From Cheiracanthium punctorium (lineage: Eukaryota; Arthropoda; Arachnida; Araneae; Cheiracanthiidae): 64,000 nt of DNA. The stretch spans positions 62,001-126,000 of the forward strand of contig JAWZYV010011607.1 in the NCBI GenBank assembly GCA_038373885.1. The letters are read 5' to 3'. Positions 59,415-64,000 of this stretch are shown here, piece by piece. Both the position numbers and the translations under genes were made by a program. The notes under the pieces were generated by a model, which saw nothing but the letters and a program-made list of their open reading frames with translations, had not been told where the DNA came from and ran no database searches. How positions within the stretch are numbered: position 1 is the stretch's first letter; each line of letters begins with the position of its first letter.

Positions 59415-59752
59415 TTAACCCTTTAGGCGCTACACTTTCCCAATGCTTAAAAAAGGGCAGCCGTTGCCATCGCTTGACATAACTACCAGCAAGATGGCAA
59501 ACGATCGAAACGTTCATCACAGCCAGCTGTGTCAAACAAGGGTCTCTCAATGAACGTTTCGATCTTATACCATCTTGCTGGTAGTTAAGTCGAGCGATGG
59601 CAACGGCTGCCCTTTTTTCAGCATTGGGCAATCTATCCAGCTGTTCTCGCATTCTTCCATTTTTCAGCAGATTTCAGTGCTGTTAAAAATAATCGTGACC
59701 ATTTTTTTACGGGAAATGACGTGCTTAAAAATTAAAGGATTCTTGTGGAGAT
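59415..59752 (+). mobile_element. TTAA-flanked foldback element, copy 10 (truncated)
   Basis: Starts TTAACCCTTTAGGCGC and contains the shortened hairpin, then stops after GTGGAG; the GCGTTAAAGGG end is missing. Confidence 0.85.
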
Positions 59753-60058
59753 CTTGACTGTTTTGCTAACCTTTTGCGAATTTTCTTTGGTCTGAATGTG
59801 ATGGGTAATTTGGAATTCTGGCATTTAAAAATGCAAATTGGCATCAGAAAGCAAAATCAATTTCAAAGTTTTTTGCAAATTCTGTGACCTAATGCCTTAT
59901 AAAGTGACCTTTTCTTGAATTCTATGACCTGGTGGATTGATTTTTTTTTTAATTTTAACTCCTTTATACTGTATCTGAACTTATGGTACAGCTACGTTCT
60001 TTTAACCAAAAAATACTTATACTGACCTCATATTGCTGTAAAATTTATAGCATATATA

Positions 60059-60230
60059 ATAAACCTCGATACAGCGATACTTAAGGGATAGAATAAAATT
60101 ATCATTCTAGAGGGATGTATGGTTATATCGAGGAGAGATTACATTGTATGGAAACTCCACGGGACCTCATAATTTTATCGTTAGAAATATTTATCATTAT
60201 ATCAAATATCATTATACCGAGGTTTTACTG
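60059..60230. mobile_element. pogo/Tigger-like MITE fragment
   Basis: The right end reads, inverted, CAGTAAAACCTCGGTATAAT. The left end is a diverged AACCTCGATACAGCG. Typical of short Tigger-like derivatives. Confidence 0.6.
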
Positions 60231-61000
60231 CATCTAGATAAATAATGAATATTAATTTATGTTTAATTTTTTTTGAGCAACTTCAGGTACATTATATCAA
60301 AATCAAACACTCAGTTTGTTGAACATGATCAAAATGAAAGTAACAAGAACTAATCTAACAAACCTGATGAGAAAACAGTAATTACTGAATAAAATTCTTA
60401 AAATGTCTGAGGAAAAAATTCAGACTTGGCAAGTCTGTTAGACTAATTTAGTTTGAAATGTAAGGGAAATAAGATAAAAATTCTTGATTGCTTATCAATT
60501 GCTTCAAAACTTTTGGGAAAAAGTAAAACCAAAGAAAATTTGTAAGAGCCACTGCATTACCACTTAATAATTCATTATGGTTATTCTTTGACGATATCAT
60601 GCAACTTTTGAGCAGTTTTTTTAAAAAACTAGCTGCCAAGGCAGCCAGCTTCACCGCCCCATACCTTACTGTTCTTTATACTCAGACCAGTGTTGGCCAT
60701 AGTATTGGACCCATTCAGCAAAAATCATGTTTCTTTGTTTTAATAGTATTTGTCATTCAATTTATTTAGGTTAGGGTTGCTACACAGTTTGGGTGTCATC
60801 ATAAAAGCCGATGTTGAAACAGAAAATGGCTAAAGTGTGCTTTAGTCCAATGCATGGTGACAATTTTAGATGGATGATAAACGTGCCAATTATTTTAAAT
60901 TTTAAAGCTGTGATAAAGTCCGAAAGATCTTGCACTTTATGTGTATCCATTATTGTTATTTTGTAATCTTGCAACTGCGTGACATATGCTTGCTTCATTT

Positions 61001-61275
61001 GACGTCACTTAACTGTTAATTTGGATTTTTGCACTAATGTTTACACCTAGCTGTTGCTGTTCACAGCGTGGAAATACTGTCTATTCTGGTACCGCATACA
61101 TTAGCGTATTATTATGAGCAGATATACTTGCTCCATTTGATGTCACTGAACTGTTAATTTGGATTTTCGAACATGCGTTATTGTTGTTGCACTAATGTTT
61201 ACATCTTGCTGTTGCCATTTGCAGCGTAGAAATATTGTAGATTTTAATACCGCATCTGTTAGAGTATTATATAAG
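61001..61275 (+). repeat. Tandem duplication of a 138-bp unit
   Basis: GACGTCACTTAACTGTTAAT at 61001 matches GATGTCACTGAACTGTTAAT at 61139, and both are followed by tgcactaatgtttaca, gctgttgc and accgcat. Confidence 0.8.
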
Positions 61276-61439
61276 TAAGTTCAACTGCGACAGACTCAAA
61301 AAAAAAATTTGCACTGTCTCTTTACAAGCTGTAGTATGCATATTACAAATGATGAACCTTTAATTTACGAAATGTTTATGTTTGTGGACCAGGCCAATTG
61401 ACTGCACTAGGGTCCTAGGCCTATAGGGGGGATGTCCTC

Positions 61440-61620
61440 CATGGGAAACTTTCTAAAGAATCTTAGCCCGAATTTAAGTGAGGTTTTGGAGAAAACCACG
61501 GAAAACTCCAATAGGTGTAACCAGGGTTTGAACCTGCCACCTCCAGCCTTCCAGTTTTGAGAGCAGAACCTCTCAGCCACTGGTGATATTCAGGAAAAAA
61601 TCTTAAGCATATGTTATTTT
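61440..61620 (-). mobile_element. tRNA-derived SINE
   Basis: Minus strand: A box CAGTGGCTGAGAGG, B box GGCAGGTTCAAACCC, then the tail core TTTTCCGTGGTTTTCTCC and CACTTAAATTCGGGC. The head resembles tRNA-Leu. This tail is shared by several invertebrate SINE families (established knowledge). Confidence 0.72.
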
Positions 61621-62712
61621 GCAGTCTCTTCCATAAATGGATAACTTTTTGACCCAATTTTTAAAGTAACTTTCAAGCTTAGCCAAACTTCTTATTTTAG
61701 TTTCATAAGTAACTAATTAGTTCTTGAAAAAACACAAAATTAGAATGAAATATGAAAAGTTATTATTTATGACATCACTCATTTAGGAAAGAATAATATT
61801 TCAAATAAAAAACTGGCTTAGATTTGAATACTTTTTTGAGCAAGGATATCCGGTCTACGATCCTAGTCCATGCATCTCATAGAGAGTTAAGAATCCTTTC
61901 TGAATGTTGCATGAGACATATAGGTTTACTGTTAGTATCATTACAGTGTACTTGGTGAAGAAGCATTATTAATTTTTTTGAGAGTTTTAACATTACTGGT
62001 TTCTTTTTAAAGGTGTTCAAAAATAAAAAAAAGTCCTGCGATGTTTATGGCTTCATTAAAGGAACAGCCTTTAAATATCATTACCAAGGTTCCCACTCAT
62101 TTCATCAGAGGAAAAATTCAAGGAGGTATGAAAGTTTTCAAGGTCTTCGCTTGATATAAATTTCACAAATAACTTTTCAAAAGGGGAAAAGTGATTTATT
62201 TTAACATCATGAAAATTGGGACACTGCTCTAATAATACAGGGGTCATGCTGGCTTTTTTTAAAGTTTTGCCAAATTAGATTTTGCCAGACGTCATTAAGA
62301 AATGCAATTGCCAATATTTTCCCCAAATCGTATTTTCTTTCACCAAACTAATTTTATTATCGCAATTTGCAACGTTGGCGATCGACAGCGTGAATATCTT
62401 GAAACAAACATTGGACTTAATTACAGGTGAAAAGTACTCCCACTAGTCCAAAGTATGGTTGTTTCACCCAAGTGAAACATTCAAGCAATGAATCGCTCAG
62501 TAAAATGTATTTAGATATTTGCTTTTTTTTCTTCTGCAATATATATATAGGGGTGCAATTTTTTACTTTTGCACAGAGCAGTTCAGAGGCTAAATCTGAC
62601 CCTGACAACAGTTTTGAAATTTCAAACTTGAAAATTTAAACAATCAAATGCAGTATAATGAAATAATTCCTTTAACTAATAAATTAAAATAGATAAAATG
62701 GACAACATAGAG

Positions 62713-62800
62713 TCAAGTCCAGTTATAGCGAATTTCTAAGAACTGGCAAATTTTGTTCATTATATCCGAAATTCACAAAAACTGAAGTTTCCCCATGTTG
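62713..62800. mobile_element. Small pogo/Tigger-like end fragment
   Basis: AGTCAAGTCCAGTTATAGCG resembles the end of the element starting at 62889, followed by TTCATTATATCCGAAATTC. Confidence 0.45.
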
Positions 62801-62888
62801 AGCGAGAAACTTAACATACAATAAAAATTTATTTTATTATGCATTTCCATGACCTAAACATTCACTTTTTTTATGCCCATACTAAATA

Positions 62889-64000
62889 CAGTCAACTCCG
62901 GTTATAGTGAACCCGGATATAATGAACTTTCGACTATAGTGAACGCAAATCGTTAGTCCTGATTCATTAGAAATGTGCATAGCATTTTTTGGTTTTAGTG
63001 AACATGACTCCGCTTATAGTGAACCTAAAAACTGAACTTCGGAAATTCTGGAAATGGCAGAGAGGAAGTTTTTCGATATCTACATTCTCAAAGGTTGTCT
63101 GTATTGCATTCGACTAATACACAAAGAGATTATCAAACATCTGTTCCGAAATACAGGGGAATAGTCTAACATGGCAAGGCGGGGGAAGGGGGAAGGAAAA
63201 CAATACCGCACTAGAGAAAGAGCTTAGACTCTTGACCGCTGTGAAATCAGGAATTTTTCCATTGCAATGATGCATACTAGTCTTTAGCTCAATTCCCTTG
63301 CAAAACAGCCCAAGTCTTGTAGTGTATGCCTCCCCGTACTCCTTTTGCCCGTTACTCTCAGTGCTTAAAAGATAAGCTCATCTTATCTGTGGGTGTCACG
63401 GCCTTTCATGCCACCCTGCATGAAAGGCCGTGACACCCACATTTCCACAATGAAGAAGGTAGCAATGACAATTTTTAAAAGAAACATGCAACATTTTTCA
63501 TTCTCATTCTTGACCAGAAAGAAAAGACCACAAGCGCTTCAATCCAATTCATCAAACTGTGCCCCTCCTAATTGTATTCACGCTTGCTATCCGGGGACTT
63601 CTGTAAAAGGGGATTAAATTCTTTGCTGGTTAGAATCAATGGCATTTTTTGGCTACTAAGCACTTAACAAAAAGTAGGTTACATTTCATGGTGAGCGAAA
63701 ACGGACTTATCTCTCTTGTCCTTGAACGATTTCATTTTCCACACGACTACACGCTATTGCTTGATTGACTATAGCACTGTCCAGTCAATTGAATGAATCT
63801 CGCAAATTATTGTAGCACTTAGGAGTAATAAGACATTAATACGATTAATTATGTTTAGTTTGATTCACACAAACATTCAGTGCGGGGATAAAACACTATT
63901 TTTTTCTTATGTATATAATGTATTCCTTGTTCATATGGGGACACTTCGCTTATAGTGAACTTCGGATATAGTGAATGAAATTTTCCGGTCCCCAGAGGTT
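62889..64000 (+). mobile_element. Tigger-like element, right end cut by window edge
   Basis: Starts CAGTCAACTCCGGTTATAGT after TA. TATAGTGAAC-type sub-terminal repeats occur at both sides (62900-63030 and 63945-63990). The last bases lie just inside the expected right TIR. No transposase frame is visible, so it is a deletion derivative. Confidence 0.72.
63388..63441. repeat. Perfect 24-bp hairpin with 6-nt loop
   Basis: 63388-63411 and 63418-63441 are exact reverse complements (core GTGTCACGGCCTTTCATGC), inside the Tigger-like element. Confidence 0.9.

Noticed and set aside
62020..62130. Possible exon between TTTTTAAAG and GGAG/GTATGA
   Set aside because: The sequence aaggttcccactcatttc ... 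aaaaattcaaggag looks like a decayed hAT-type repeat, and no partner exons were found.
1..64000. CRISPR arrays, bacterial operons or viral genes
   Set aside because: The spliced genes, poly(A) signals and repeat types are those of an animal nuclear genome; the tandem arrays lack a repeat-spacer pattern.

Overview
Animal nuclear DNA: AT-rich, intron-rich and crowded with DNA transposons. Two protein genes are supported. The first is Bicaudal-C (BicC), on the minus strand from the start codon at 46358 to the stop codon at 15487. I rebuilt it exon by exon as 19 coding exons totalling 2718 nt, or 905 residues, and every splice junction keeps the reading frame. It has an N-terminal array of KH and KH-like domains and a C-terminal SAM domain, as in animal BicC/BICC1. 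The second is the nuclear gene for mitochondrial ribosomal protein L36 (mRpL36), on the plus strand at 53173-53532, with one uninterrupted coding exon behind a splice acceptor. The gene pair and the repeat types suggest an arthropod, possibly a chelicerate such as a spider. That placement is inference.

Layout. 1-15 kb holds no recognised gene. It has a tandem satellite ending in a CA-rich microsatellite (991-1626), terminal-inverted-repeat (TIR) elements and MITEs (5058-5226, 5380-5538, 7065-7250, 9357-10331, 12496-12821, 13529-13935), a tRNA-like sequence near 10.9 kb and the first copy of a TTAA-flanked foldback family. 15.5-46.4 kb is BicC, whose introns hold most of the best-defined elements: hAT-like insertions with 8-bp target duplications, two of them hosting other elements; a 120-bp-arm palindrome; a mariner transposase relic; and seven copies of the foldback family. 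46.4-53 kb is intergenic with TIR elements (48193-48919, 50038-51694) and another foldback copy. 53.2-53.6 kb is mRpL36. 53.7-64 kb has no recognised gene. It contains a non-autonomous Helitron with nine internal 156-bp repeats (56712-58311), pogo/Tigger-like fragments, a tRNA-derived SINE (about 61.44-61.62 kb) and a truncated Tigger-like element running off the right edge.

BicC is an RNA-binding translational regulator of oogenesis and early patterning; mRpL36 is a structural part of the mitochondrial large ribosomal subunit. Nothing here ties the two together functionally. I see no operon, CRISPR array, viral gene or prokaryote-type system. The points most worth a second look are GC-AG introns in BicC (two required by frame, a third possible), a 96-nt exon-like block that carries a stop codon followed by an ATG, a changed GXXG loop in one KH domain, and inverted repeats in BicC introns that could pair in the pre-mRNA.
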